Assembly: GCA_052387905.1 (NCBI GenBank)
Contig: JBQTIR010000032.1
Span: forward strand, 1 to 46,233
DNA length: 46,233 nucleotides
Source: JBQTII01 sp052387905
Lineage (GTDB): Bacteria > Actinomycetota > Actinomycetes > Sporichthyales > Sporichthyaceae
Reading direction: 5' to 3'
Position 1 is the first letter of the stretch. The number at the start of each line of letters is the position of its first letter. The notes under the pieces are model-generated. The model made no database searches, was not told the origin of the DNA, and saw only the letters and a list, made by a program, of their open reading frames with translations. A program made the translations under genes and the position numbers. Shown one piece after another: positions 8,387 to 14,774 of the stretch.

Positions 8387-8872
8387 TCAGCCGGTCTTCA
8401 CCTTGATGTAGCGGAAGACGACCCGGGCGGACTGACCGGGATCAAGGGTTGCGGAGAACGTCCCACCGCGTGTGGGGCCCGCGACCCGGGAGGATGCCGA
8501 ACCCCCGTCGCTGAGCTGCATGGCGATCGCCTGCAGTCGGTAGCGGCCGGCGGGCTTCTCGCCGTGGGTCACCTTCGTGCGCTCCGTGATGGACTGGCGC
8601 GAGCATTCATCGCCCTGGGCATTCGGGCCCGACGAGACGCCACTGATCGCGCTCCCGTTGGCGAAGCTCTGGCTACCGCTCACGTTCACCTTGCCCTGCC
8701 GGCCCAGGCCCTCGCGGCAGATGACCAGGGTGCCGGGATCCTGCTTCGCGGTGGGTGCGATCGCGGCGCTCGGCGCCGGAGCTGCCGGGGCGGAAGTGGC
8801 GGACGCGAGCCCGAACAGGCCGAGCGACGCGACGGCGGCGGTGAGGCCGAGAGCTGTCGGGGTGGCGCGCAT
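8387..8872 (-). CDS. Secreted protein of unknown function
   Basis: A 161-residue protein that I do not recognise. A clear signal peptide (MRATPTALGLTAAVASLGLFGLASA, Ala-rich cleavage region near residue 32) is followed by a mature part with two cysteines (CREGLG and DECSRQ), probably a disulphide, and a beta-rich C-terminus (GQSARVVFRYIKVKTG). The ATG at 8872 opens the signal peptide; an earlier in-frame start adds 61 basic residues with no sense as an export signal. Convergent with the DUF427 gene and 187 bases from the tRNA-like sequence at 9059 on the other side. Confidence 0.65.
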   Translation of the reverse strand: MRATPTALGLTAAVASLGLFGLASATSAPAAPAPSAAIAPTAKQDPGTLVICREGLGRQGKVNVSGSQSFANGSAISGVSSGPNAQGDECSRQSITERTKVTHGEKPAGRYRLQAIAMQLSDGGSASSRVAGPTRGGTFSATLDPGQSARVVFRYIKVKTG

Positions 8873-9058
8873 GAAGTCCTCCGTGAGATCTCGGAACTGG
8901 TGAGCTCGGTGTCGGCGGCGGCGCACCGACCCGTAGACGTTATTACCCGGTTGGGGTGCCTCGTGGTGCTTTGTCCGAACTCGGCCGAGGTGATGTTGAT
9001 CTACCTCGGGCGCCGGGCATGCCGCGGGGCGGTGACCGCTACGGTGAATCCGCACCTC

Positions 9059-9129
9059 GCGGGTGAGGCGTCGTTGGTGACGCGCCGGGTTCCCACTCGG
9101 AGAGGCAGGTTCGACCCCTGCCGCCCGCT
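9059..9129 (+). tRNA. tRNA-Gly(CCC)-like sequence, structurally degenerate
   Basis: A 7-bp acceptor stem can form (GCGGGTG with CGCCCGC, one G-U), the T arm is perfect (GCAGG-TTCGACC-CCTGC), and TCC follows the acceptor as in actinobacterial tRNA-Gly. The anticodon region holds TTCCCAC, suggesting CCC, but a 7-base loop does not fit a good stem, and T8 and A14 are absent. I read it as a decayed or highly unusual tRNA-Gly, an outlier of the array that starts 160 bases downstream. Confidence 0.45.
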
Positions 9130-9181
9130 CCGCTGCGTCATCGTCGGGCGGCCGCCGGTCCGCTGGGCGCGAGTAATTCCC

Positions 9182-9210
9182 TTGACAGCGGATCCGTCTG
9201 TGACCGATCC
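9182..9210 (+). promoter_or_regulatory. Possible promoter of the tRNA array
   Basis: A consensus -35 hexamer TTGACA lies at 9182-9187, about 100 bases before the first strong tRNA. The -10 region is poor (GATCCT at the 18-base spacing). This is the only consensus-like hexamer seen upstream of the array, so it is the best candidate for driving it, but the call is weak. Confidence 0.3.
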
Positions 9211-9287
9211 TCGAAATATGAACGCCATCCGCCGCTATCAGCGATTGCCACTCGCCATGAGTTGCTCGCGCGCTTCATCCTGACCTA

Positions 9288-9377
9288 GGAGAAGTGGCCG
9301 AGCGGCCGAAGGCGGCGCCCCGCTAAGGCGTTGAGCCCCCCAAGGGTGCTCCGTGAGTTCGAATCTCACCTTCTCCG
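9288..9377 (+). tRNA. tRNA-Ser(GCT)
   Basis: Acceptor GGAGAAG/CTTCTCC, discriminator G, T arm GTGAG-TTCGAAT-CTCAC and a long class II variable arm, as expected for serine. The anticodon GCT is at 9322-9324. Position 33 is C instead of the universal T, an anomaly shared with no other member here. First gene of the array. Confidence 0.85.
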
Positions 9378-9381
9378 CTGA

Positions 9382-9466
9382 GGTAGGCAGCGCCCAGTGG
9401 TGGGCAACCGGTTTCGAAAACCGGGCCAGGCATCGCGTCCTGAGGGTTCGACTCCTTTGCTTACCG
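9382..9466 (+). tRNA. tRNA-Ser(CGA)
   Basis: Acceptor GGTAGGC/GCTTACC (one G-U pair), discriminator G with encoded CCA at 9467-9469. Anticodon arm CCGGT-TTCGAAA-ACCGG with CGA at 9415-9417, reading UCG. A class II variable arm is present. Positions 8-9 are AG rather than T-purine. Starts four bases after the previous tRNA. Confidence 0.8.
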
Positions 9467-9471
9467 CCAGA

Positions 9472-9544
9472 GCTCTCGTAGCCCAACGGTAGAGGCGGCG
9501 CGTTCAAACCGCGCTCAGTGCACGTTCGAATCGCGCCGAGAGCA
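9472..9544 (+). tRNA. tRNA with Leu anticodon CAA, class I shape
   Basis: Acceptor GCTCTCG/CGAGAGC is perfect and is followed by A73. Anticodon arm GCGCG-TTCAAAC-CGCGC gives CAA. The T arm has one A-C mismatch. The variable region is five bases, whereas bacterial tRNA-Leu normally carries a long arm, so charging by LeuRS is not certain. Confidence 0.7.
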
Positions 9545-9606
9545 CAAAATCATTTGCACGGACGGACGACACTGCTGACACTTGAAGCAGACCTGAAGCA
9601 CACCAA

Positions 9607-9680
9607 GGTTCTCTAGCCCAACTGGTAGAGGCACCTGTCTTAGGAACAGGCGAGTCTCGGTTCGAATCCGAGGGGAACCA
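9607..9680 (+). tRNA. tRNA with Leu anticodon TAG, class I shape
   Basis: Acceptor GGTTCTC/GGGAACC, A73, anticodon arm CCTGT-CTTAGGA-ACAGG with TAG at 9641-9643, T arm CTCGG-TTCGAAT-CCGAG. All stems are perfect except the D stem. The variable loop is short, unlike usual bacterial tRNA-Leu. It follows the largest gap in the array (62 bases, no tRNA seen in it). Confidence 0.78.
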
Positions 9681-9681
9681 C

Positions 9682-9754
9682 TGGGGGTTGGGCTAACCGG
9701 TAAGTCACCGCTCTTTGGAAGCGGGCGATGCTGGTTCGAATCCAGCACCCCCAG
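9682..9754 (+). tRNA. tRNA-Gln(TTG)
   Basis: Acceptor TGGGGGT/ACCCCCA with the T1-A72 pair typical of tRNA-Gln, G73, anticodon arm CCGCT-CTTTGGA-AGCGG giving TTG, T arm GCTGG-TTCGAAT-CCAGC. One base separates it from the previous tRNA. This is one of the best-formed members. Confidence 0.85.
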
Positions 9755-9785
9755 GGACAACGCACCTTGACAATTGAACAAGCCA

Positions 9786-9860
9786 AGTCTCGTCGGCTAA
9801 GTGGAGTAAGCCTCCCGCCTTTCAAGCGGGTCGATGCCGGTTCGAATCCCGTCACAGTCG
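9786..9860 (+). tRNA. tRNA-Glu(TTC)-like, acceptor stem does not close
   Basis: The D arm (GGCT/AGCC) and anticodon arm CCCGC-CTTTCAA-GCGGG are well formed, with TTC at 9821-9823. The T stem has a C-C mismatch, and I cannot find a 5' strand that pairs with the 3' acceptor half. It may be a pseudogene, or the ends may differ from those given. Confidence 0.5.
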
Positions 9861-9873
9861 CGCATGCATCACT

Positions 9874-9947
9874 GGGCCCGCAGTTTGAGTGGGAGAAACA
9901 CCGCACTTGCAATGCGGAGACAGAGGGTTCGAGCCCCTCGGGGTCCA
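9874..9947 (+). tRNA. tRNA-Ala(TGC)
   Basis: Acceptor GGGCCCG/GGGGTCC pairs at six of seven positions and includes G3-T70, the main identity element for AlaRS. Discriminator A. D stem GTTT/AAAC, anticodon arm CCGCA-CTTGCAA-TGCGG with TGC at 9908-9910, T arm GAGGG-TTCGAGC-CCCTC. Confidence 0.78.
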
Positions 9948-9957
9948 CGTACATCGC

Positions 9958-10033
9958 AGCAGCGTAGGGGAGTTCGGTCGTCCCCGTCGGGCTCATAATC
10001 CGAAGATCGTCGGTTCGAATCCGACCGCTGCCA
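9958..10033 (+). tRNA. tRNA-Met(CAT)
   Basis: Acceptor AGCAGCG/CGCTGCC with an A1-C72 mismatch, A73, D stem GGGG/CCCC, anticodon loop CTCATAA with CAT at 9994-9996 and T arm GTCGG-TTCGAAT-CCGAC. The unpaired 1-72 position recalls initiator tRNAs (C1-A72 in E. coli), but other initiator features are incomplete. It could also be a tRNA-Ile2 needing lysidine. Confidence 0.78.
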
Positions 10034-10034
10034 C

Positions 10035-10106
10035 CGGGTATACGCCTAATGGATGGGCACCTGCTTTGGGAGCAGGAACGCGGGAGTTCGATTCTCTCAT
10101 ACCCGA
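10035..10106 (+). tRNA. tRNA-Pro(TGG)
   Basis: Acceptor CGGGTAT/ATACCCG, discriminator A, anticodon arm CCTGC-TTTGGGA-GCAGG with TGG at 10067-10069, T stem GGGAG/CTCTC with one wobble. C1-G72 suits bacterial tRNA-Pro. One base separates it from the tRNA-Met. Confidence 0.83.
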
Positions 10107-10116
10107 CGCAGAACAT

Positions 10117-10184
10117 ATCGGTGAGCGCAGGGCGCCCGACGGTCTCCAAAACCGAAGGCGAGGGTTCGACTCCTTCCACCGGTG
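10117..10184 (+). tRNA. tRNA-Trp(CCA), short D arm
   Basis: Acceptor ATCGGTG/CACCGGT with one wobble, G73 (a TrpRS identity base), anticodon loop CTCCAAA with CCA at 10146-10148, T stem GAGGG/CCTTC. About 15 bases separate the acceptor from the anticodon stem, some four fewer than normal, so the D arm is minimal. Confidence 0.72.
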
Positions 10185-10191
10185 CTCTCAT

Positions 10192-10264
10192 TTCCCCATA
10201 GCTCAGTGGACAGAGCGTCCGGCTACGAACCGGAAGGGCGGGAGTTCAACTCTCTCTGGGGAAG
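10192..10264 (+). tRNA. tRNA-Arg(ACG)
   Basis: Acceptor TTCCCCA/TGGGGAA, G73, canonical D arm (TAGCTCAGTGGACAGAGC), anticodon arm TCCGG-CTACGAA-CCGGA with ACG at 10225-10227, T stem GGGAG/CTCTC. The most canonical member of the array. Confidence 0.88.
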
Positions 10265-10269
10265 CGCAA

Positions 10270-10342
10270 GTCTTCGTAGCTCAGTGGACAGAGCGCCGGT
10301 TTCCGAAGCCGGAGGTCGCAGGTTCGACCCCTGCTGGAGACA
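10270..10342 (+). tRNA. tRNA-Arg(CCG)
   Basis: Acceptor GTCTTCG/TGGAGAC with two wobble pairs, A73, the same canonical D arm as its upstream neighbour, anticodon loop TTCCGAA with CCG at 10303-10305, T arm GCAGG-TTCGACC-CCTGC. Confidence 0.87.
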
Positions 10343-10354
10343 CGCATGGAACGG

Positions 10355-10427
10355 TGGGTTGTAGCTCAGCCGGTAGAGCGCTCCGCTGTTAACGGAGATG
10401 TCGCAGGATCGAAGCCTGCCAGCCCAG
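10355..10427 (+). tRNA. tRNA-Asn(GTT)
   Basis: Acceptor TGGGTTG/CAGCCCA with one wobble, G73 as needed for AsnRS, D arm TAGCTCAGCCGGTAGAGC, anticodon arm CTCCG-CTGTTAA-CGGAG with GTT at 10388-10390. The T loop begins ATC instead of TTC, so the T54-A58 pair cannot form in the usual way. Confidence 0.83.
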
Positions 10428-10440
10428 CTCGGTGCAACGC

Positions 10441-10511
10441 GGGCCCAAAACATTAAGGTGATGCACCAGACTCTTAATCTGGGGAATACGGATCATTACC
10501 GTATGGGCCTA
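10441..10511 (+). tRNA. tRNA-Lys(CTT), degenerate D and T loops
   Basis: Acceptor GGGCCCA/TGGGCCT with G1-T72 wobble, A73 as required for LysRS, anticodon arm CCAGA-CTCTTAA-TCTGG with CTT at 10473-10475, T stem TACGG/CCGTA. The T loop is ATCATTA, lacking TTC, and the D stem is three pairs. The stems are intact but tertiary contacts look lost. Confidence 0.65.
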
Positions 10512-10529
10512 CGCAAGGAGCAGTCTCGA

Positions 10530-10598
10530 GGCAGGGCTTCTGGGAAGCGGCGCCGCTGTAAACGGCTACCGAGCGAGGTTCGACTCCTCGACTTGCCA
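10530..10598 (+). tRNA. tRNA-Tyr(GTA)-like, compact
   Basis: Anticodon loop CTGTAAA with GTA at 10558-10560, T arm CGAGG-TTCGACT-CCTCG, 3' acceptor half ACTTGCC then A73. The best 5' half is GGCAGGG (six of seven pairs), which leaves a very short D arm. The variable region is short, whereas bacterial tRNA-Tyr is class II. The 5' boundary is uncertain. Confidence 0.6.
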
Positions 10599-10600
10599 CT

Positions 10601-10671
10601 GCGTCGTTAGCTCAATGGCAGAGCATCCGCTTGTGAAGCGGACTATGTCGGTTCAACTCCGTCACGGCGCC
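10601..10671 (+). tRNA. tRNA-His(GTG)
   Basis: Acceptor GCGTCGT/ACGGCGC, C73 (the HisRS identity base), canonical D arm, anticodon arm TCCGC-TTGTGAA-GCGGA with GTG at 10633-10635. The T stem has a T-T mismatch. The base before position 1 is T, so the G(-1) normally encoded for tRNA-His is missing. Confidence 0.8.
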
Positions 10672-10673
10672 CC

Positions 10674-10741
10674 GCGTCTATGTGCTGGGGACACCGAGGT
10701 CTTCCACACCGAGGTCGAGGGTTCGATCCCCTCTGGACGCT
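10674..10741 (+). tRNA. tRNA-Gly(TCC), short D arm
   Basis: Acceptor GCGTCTA/TGGACGC with one wobble, T73 and encoded CCA (10742-10744), as in tRNA-Gly. The anticodon loop CTTCCAC gives TCC at 10703-10705, but its stem has only about three pairs. T arm GAGGG-TTCGATC-CCCTC is perfect. The D arm is shortened. Last member; the deaminase gene ends 46 bases on. Confidence 0.68.
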
Positions 10742-10786
10742 CCATAGCCCGGCCCTCAAGGTGACGCGGCTCGCCCAGCGCTGACG

Positions 10787-11254
10787 TCAGGCGATGGGGG
10801 GGGGCTCGCCGATGTCCTCGTTCCAGATGTCGGGGTTCGCGGCGATGAACCGGGCCATCAGGTCGCGACATTCCACGGAGTCCGCGACCACGACCTGAAC
10901 GCCGTGCTCGCGCAGCAGGTCCTCAGCGCCGCGGAATGTGGTGTTCTCCCCGATGACGACCCGCGGGATTCGGTAGAGCAGGATCGCCCCGGTGCACATG
11001 TGGCATGGAGACAGGGTGGTGTACATGGTCGCGCGCCGGTACACCTTGGCCGGGTGCCGCCCGGCGTTCTCCAGAGCGTCGGTCTCGCCGTGGCGGATCA
11101 CGCTGCCCCACTGCACCCGGCGGTTGCGGCCACGGCCCAACACCTGGTCGTCAACCACGAGCGCCGCCCCTACCGGCACCCCACCCTCGGCCAGCCCCGC
11201 AGCCGCCTCCTCGATTGCCACCTGCAGAAACGGCTGATCCATCGGGTTCATCAT
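10787..11254 (-). CDS. Cytosine deaminase (yeast FCY1-like CDA fold)
   Basis: A 155-residue zinc deaminase. HGE at 55-57 supplies a zinc ligand and the catalytic Glu57; PCHMC at 83-87 supplies two cysteine ligands. The C-terminal NPDIWNEDIGE segment resembles that of yeast-type cytosine deaminase rather than tRNA adenosine deaminase. It would convert cytosine to uracil, which the overlapping upstream upp product would turn into UMP. Its ATG overlaps the upp stop (ATGA), so the two are translationally coupled. Guanine deaminase is the main alternative. Last gene of the pyrimidine operon. Confidence 0.88.
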   Translation of the reverse strand: MMNPMDQPFLQVAIEEAAAGLAEGGVPVGAALVVDDQVLGRGRNRRVQWGSVIRHGETDALENAGRHPAKVYRRATMYTTLSPCHMCTGAILLYRIPRVVIGENTTFRGAEDLLREHGVQVVVADSVECRDLMARFIAANPDIWNEDIGEPPPIA

Positions 11255-11886
11255 TTGGTCCCGAAGAGGCGGTCGCCGCAGTCACCGAGGCCCGGGCGGA
11301 TGTAGCCGTGCTCGTCGAGCTCTCGGTCGATCGCAGCGGTGTAGATCGGCACGTCGGGGTGGTGGCGGCGAAGGTTCGCGATGCCCTCGGGGGCGGCGAC
11401 GAGGCTGACGAAGCGGATCGAGCGCGGCCCGGTCTCCTTGACCCGGTCGATCGCGGCGACCGCGGAGTTGCCCGTGGCCAGCATCGGGTCGAGCACGATC
11501 GCGTCGCGTTCGTTCATCTCCGACGGCATCTTGAAGTAGTACTCGACAGCCACCAGGGTCTTGGGGTCCCGGTAGATCCCGACGTGGCCGACCCGGGCGC
11601 CCGGGACCACGTCGAGCATGCCATCGAGGAAGCCGACGCCGGCCCGCATCACGACCACGAAGACGGTCTTGCGACCGTCGATCATGGCGCCGGTGGTGGT
11701 CTCCAGGGGCGTGCAGATCTCGACCGGCACGGTCGGCATATCGCGGGTGACCTCGTAGGCCATCAGCAGGCCAACCTCGCGCAGCAGTTCGCGGAAGCTC
11801 TTGGTGGAGCGGTCCTTCTGCCGCATCAGGGTGAGCTTGTGCTGTACCAGCGGGTGCACGATGACATGCACGTGTGGGTCGGTCAC
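11251..11886 (-). CDS. upp: Uracil phosphoribosyltransferase
   Basis: A 211-residue enzyme that makes UMP from uracil and PRPP. The PRPP loop is DPMLATGNS (133-141) and the C-terminal uracil site GLGDCGDRLFGTK is intact. Length and motifs are full. It lies 27 bases after the URC4-like gene and overlaps the cytosine deaminase by four bases. In the URC pathway of yeasts a UPRT (URC6) performs the entry step, so here the protein may serve both salvage and catabolism. Confidence 0.96.
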   Translation of the reverse strand: MTDPHVHVIVHPLVQHKLTLMRQKDRSTKSFRELLREVGLLMAYEVTRDMPTVPVEICTPLETTTGAMIDGRKTVFVVVMRAGVGFLDGMLDVVPGARVGHVGIYRDPKTLVAVEYYFKMPSEMNERDAIVLDPMLATGNSAVAAIDRVKETGPRSIRFVSLVAAPEGIANLRRHHPDVPIYTAAIDRELDEHGYIRPGLGDCGDRLFGTK

Positions 11887-11913
11887 AGGTGACTCCTCGT
11901 CAGATGGTGCAGG

Positions 11914-13077
11914 TCAGAACACAGTGCCGTCGCCGGACAGCGTGACCGGTGGTGACCCGTCGGGGCGTCGCTGCGCGGCGATCGCCCGCCCGGCCGCCCA
12001 GCTGCCGCCCTCGAGCAGGCAGGCCAGCGGGAGTGCGGGGGCGCCCAGGCGATCTCGTACCGCCGGCGCCACCTCGTCGAGCAGGGCGACGGTCAGCGCC
12101 CGCCACTCGATCACCCACGGGTCCGCAGGGGTGTACGTGGTCGTGGACCATTCCGGCGAGCGGGGGGCGATCAGCCCGGTGTCGAGCAGCAACCCGCCGT
12201 TGCGGTACTCCGGCAACCCGGTCAGATCGTCGAGTCCGGTGACCGGGACACCCGCCCATTCGAACGGCTCGACGAGGGAGTACGTCAGCCACTGGCTGAG
12301 CTTGTGGAACGGCACCGGTCCGGTGGGGTGCAGCCAGACATCGCCGAGGGGCCAGGTCCCCCCGTCGACGTCGAGGGTCTGACCGCTGGGCCAGATGGAG
12401 CTGAGACCGTCGAGCAGGAAGCGGAGAATGTCCCGTGCAGCGACGGTGATTTGATGACTGGTCAGGGAGTTGAAGAGCCCGCCCGGGCGGCCACCGAAAG
12501 CCGGCGCCTCCAAGGCGGTGCCGAGGCTGCGTAGGAGGTTTGCGCGGCCGTCCAGACCGACCAAGGGGTTGTGCGGGCCGACCTGGAACACCCAGCCCAG
12601 CTCGTCGGCGTCGATCCGGGACAGGGTGACCGCGTCGACCCGTGCGGGGTCGTCGGGGTCGTCGGAGAACGTCCCGGCCAGGAAGGCATCGAGGCTGGCG
12701 ACGGCCAGACCCTCCGAGCGGGTCAGGGTTGCACCGGAGCCGTCGAAGTAGGACCAGGAGGGCCCGGCGCCGGCGTCGAGCAGCACGCTGACGACGGCCA
12801 GGTCAATCTGCGCCTGCACGGACAGCTCGGGGACCCGGTCACCGAAGTGTCGCCATCGCGAGTGGTACGGCACGGCGAGATCGGGGAAGCGGGACGCCGT
12901 CATGGTTGCGATGCGGTCGACGACGTCGGGGAGGCGGGCTTCGTCGAGGGTGAAGTGCTTGGAGCTGCCGGACCGGACGTAGGCCAGAATCTCCGCGCAG
13001 CGCCGTCGCACGTAACCGACGTCGCGCAGCTCGGCAACCGCAGCGGGCACCGGGCCGAAGAGGTCAGACACTGTCAC
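11914..13077 (-). CDS. URC4/Urg3 family (DUF1688) uracil-catabolism protein
   Basis: A 387-residue protein of the DUF1688 family, recognised by its opening (AAVAELRDVGYVRRRCAEILAYVRSG), SRWRHF, and the C-terminal sequence WVIEWRALTVALLDEVAPAVR. Relatives include URC4 of the yeast Lachancea kluyveri, needed for the URC route of uracil degradation; its reaction is not certain. It starts inside the end of the URC1-like gene (14-base overlap) and precedes upp, a pairing that supports the assignment. Cytoplasmic, no membrane segments. Confidence 0.85.
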   Translation of the reverse strand: MTVSDLFGPVPAAVAELRDVGYVRRRCAEILAYVRSGSSKHFTLDEARLPDVVDRIATMTASRFPDLAVPYHSRWRHFGDRVPELSVQAQIDLAVVSVLLDAGAGPSWSYFDGSGATLTRSEGLAVASLDAFLAGTFSDDPDDPARVDAVTLSRIDADELGWVFQVGPHNPLVGLDGRANLLRSLGTALEAPAFGGRPGGLFNSLTSHQITVAARDILRFLLDGLSSIWPSGQTLDVDGGTWPLGDVWLHPTGPVPFHKLSQWLTYSLVEPFEWAGVPVTGLDDLTGLPEYRNGGLLLDTGLIAPRSPEWSTTTYTPADPWVIEWRALTVALLDEVAPAVRDRLGAPALPLACLLEGGSWAAGRAIAAQRRPDGSPPVTLSGDGTVF

Positions 13078-14362
13078 CGTCGATCAACTGACGGCCCTTC
13101 ACCTGAGCGAGGCGTTCGGCGTCGGGGATCTCGCCCTCAGGAGTGAAGTAGCCGGCGGCGATCTTCGCGTCCATCTCCACCCGGGCATCGGCGGGTACCA
13201 GTGCGTCCGGGATGCGGACCCGCTCGCGCACCTCGATGCCGCTGCCGGTGATGGCGTCGTACTTGTCGTTGCTCATGCTCACCAGGCGGTGGATCGTGCG
13301 GATCCCCAACCAGTGCAACACGTCGGGCATGAGCTCCTGGAACCGCATGTCCTGCACGCCCGCGACGCACTCGGTGCGCAGGAAGTACTTGTCGGCGCTG
13401 TCGCCGCCGAGCTGGCGCTTGCGGGCGTTGTAGACCAGGAACTTGGTGACCTCGCCGAGCGCCCGGCCCTCTTTACGGCTGTAGGCGATCAATCCGACGC
13501 CACCACGTTGTGCGCCCGCGATGCACTCCTCGATCGCGTGCGTGAGGTAGGGCCGGCAGGTGCAGATGTCTGAGCCGAACACGTCCGAGCCGTTGCACTC
13601 GTCATGCACCCGCGCGGTGAGGGTGACCGCGGGGTTCGCAAGGTCTTTGAGCTTGCCGAAGACGTAGAGGGTCTGGCCGCCGATCGGGGGCAGGAACACC
13701 TCGAGGTCACTTCGGGTGACCAGCTCTGGGTACATGCCGCCGGTCTCCTCGAACAGTGCGCGCCGCAGCACCGCCTCGGTCACGCCGAACCGCTGCGCGA
13801 CACCCGGCAGCCACCACACCGGTTCCAGGGCGACCTTGGTGACCACCGCGGAGCCATCGGCGAGCAGGAAGCGGCCATCAGGGGCCAGGCGGCCGTCGTC
13901 GATCGCGTGGCGCACCTCCGAGAGGTGGATGTGGGCCTGGGTCACCGCGATGGTCGGACGGATGTCGAAGCCGGCGCTGAGTTCGGCGGCGAAGACCTCC
14001 GCGACCCGCGCGCCCCAGGGATCGATCGAGACAATGGCGTGCGGGTTCCCCCACGCCGCGTAGGGCCCGGTGGCGTCGGTCGGCGCGGTGTCGGTCAGGT
14101 CGGCGCGGTGCCCGCGCACCAACGTTCCCGCGGCGACGGCCAGCGCCCGGTACACGCCATAACTGCCGCTGTGGGTGCCGATGACGTTGCGGTGACTGCG
14201 ATTGGCGGTGGTCCCGACGACCGGTCCGCGCTCCCGCGGGTCGGCCGCGCCCCAGACCAGGGACGGAACGGCGCCGGGTGCGGGATGCGAGGTCAGCCGG
14301 ATGTGCGTCGTCCGCGGGCCGGGGTCGACGGCATCCGGAGGGATCGGGTCCTGCCCTGTCAT
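13064..14362 (-). CDS. URC1-type GTP cyclohydrolase II homologue (uracil catabolism)
   Basis: A 432-residue protein whose C-terminal half is GTP cyclohydrolase II-like: zinc ligands Cys256, Cys267 and Cys269 (CNGSDVFGSDICTC), and RKEGRALGEVTKFLVYN in place of the QEGRGIG motif. The N-terminal extension of about 200 residues and its pairing with DUF1688 mark it as the URC1/Urg1 group, not RibA; no riboflavin genes are near. It would act on a uracil-derived nucleotide. The ATG at 14362 has a GGGGAG site upstream; a longer frame runs into the transporter remnant and is rejected. First gene of the operon. Confidence 0.88.
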   Translation of the reverse strand: MTGQDPIPPDAVDPGPRTTHIRLTSHPAPGAVPSLVWGAADPRERGPVVGTTANRSHRNVIGTHSGSYGVYRALAVAAGTLVRGHRADLTDTAPTDATGPYAAWGNPHAIVSIDPWGARVAEVFAAELSAGFDIRPTIAVTQAHIHLSEVRHAIDDGRLAPDGRFLLADGSAVVTKVALEPVWWLPGVAQRFGVTEAVLRRALFEETGGMYPELVTRSDLEVFLPPIGGQTLYVFGKLKDLANPAVTLTARVHDECNGSDVFGSDICTCRPYLTHAIEECIAGAQRGGVGLIAYSRKEGRALGEVTKFLVYNARKRQLGGDSADKYFLRTECVAGVQDMRFQELMPDVLHWLGIRTIHRLVSMSNDKYDAITGSGIEVRERVRIPDALVPADARVEMDAKIAAGYFTPEGEIPDAERLAQVKGRQLIDGDSV

Positions 14363-14479
14363 CGCTGCTGCTCCCCGCCACGGCGGAACTCGGATGCTGT
14401 CGTGCCCAGTGTGCCGTGGCCGCCACCCTCCGCGTGGGAGGACCGATTGTCTCGAGTCGGGCCAGGCAGGTAGCGGGTT

Positions 14480-14733
14480 CTGACTTATCTCGGCGAAAAG
14501 GTCCTCGGGGATGCTGTCCCCGCCCACCGGCACGACCAGCCAGTCGGCGTCGATCTTGGGCAGGCGTTCGAGGCTGACGGTGTTCTTCGCGGGCAGAACG
14601 AAGACACCGCCGCGTTGATGAAGCGGATCGGTCTGGAGGTCGTGGGTCCGGACGAGTCGGAGCCGCTGGCCCTGTTCGCGCTTGCCGAGCACGTCGCAGA
14701 CGGACAGGAACAGCGTGTCCTACGAACGCATCG
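14480..14733 (-). pseudogene. Fragment of an iron-siderophore ABC binding protein (FecB/FepB-like)
   Basis: The minus-strand translation contains VSLERLPKIDADWLVVPVGG followed by AEISQNPL, which resembles the C-terminal lobe of siderophore-binding lipoproteins (the E-x-L-x-x-DAD-hydrophobic stretch and the NPLW region). The frame is closed upstream by a TAG near 14733 and breaks down after NPL near 14480. No start, signal peptide or lipobox is left. Together with the truncated permease upstream it suggests a lost transporter operon. The family call rests on short motifs. Confidence 0.4.
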
Positions 14734-14774
14734 GTGTGCTGCCGTCGAAGCCGGACCCAACAGTTCTGCGGCGT

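Noticed and set aside
9545..9606. An additional tRNA in the largest gap of the array
   Set aside because: No T arm (GGTTC-type) and no seven-base anticodon loop on a five-pair stem could be found.
13064..14362. Riboflavin-pathway RibA
   Set aside because: Long N-terminal extension, altered RKEGRALG motif, and operon with DUF1688 and UPRT point to the URC1 group; no other rib genes are near.
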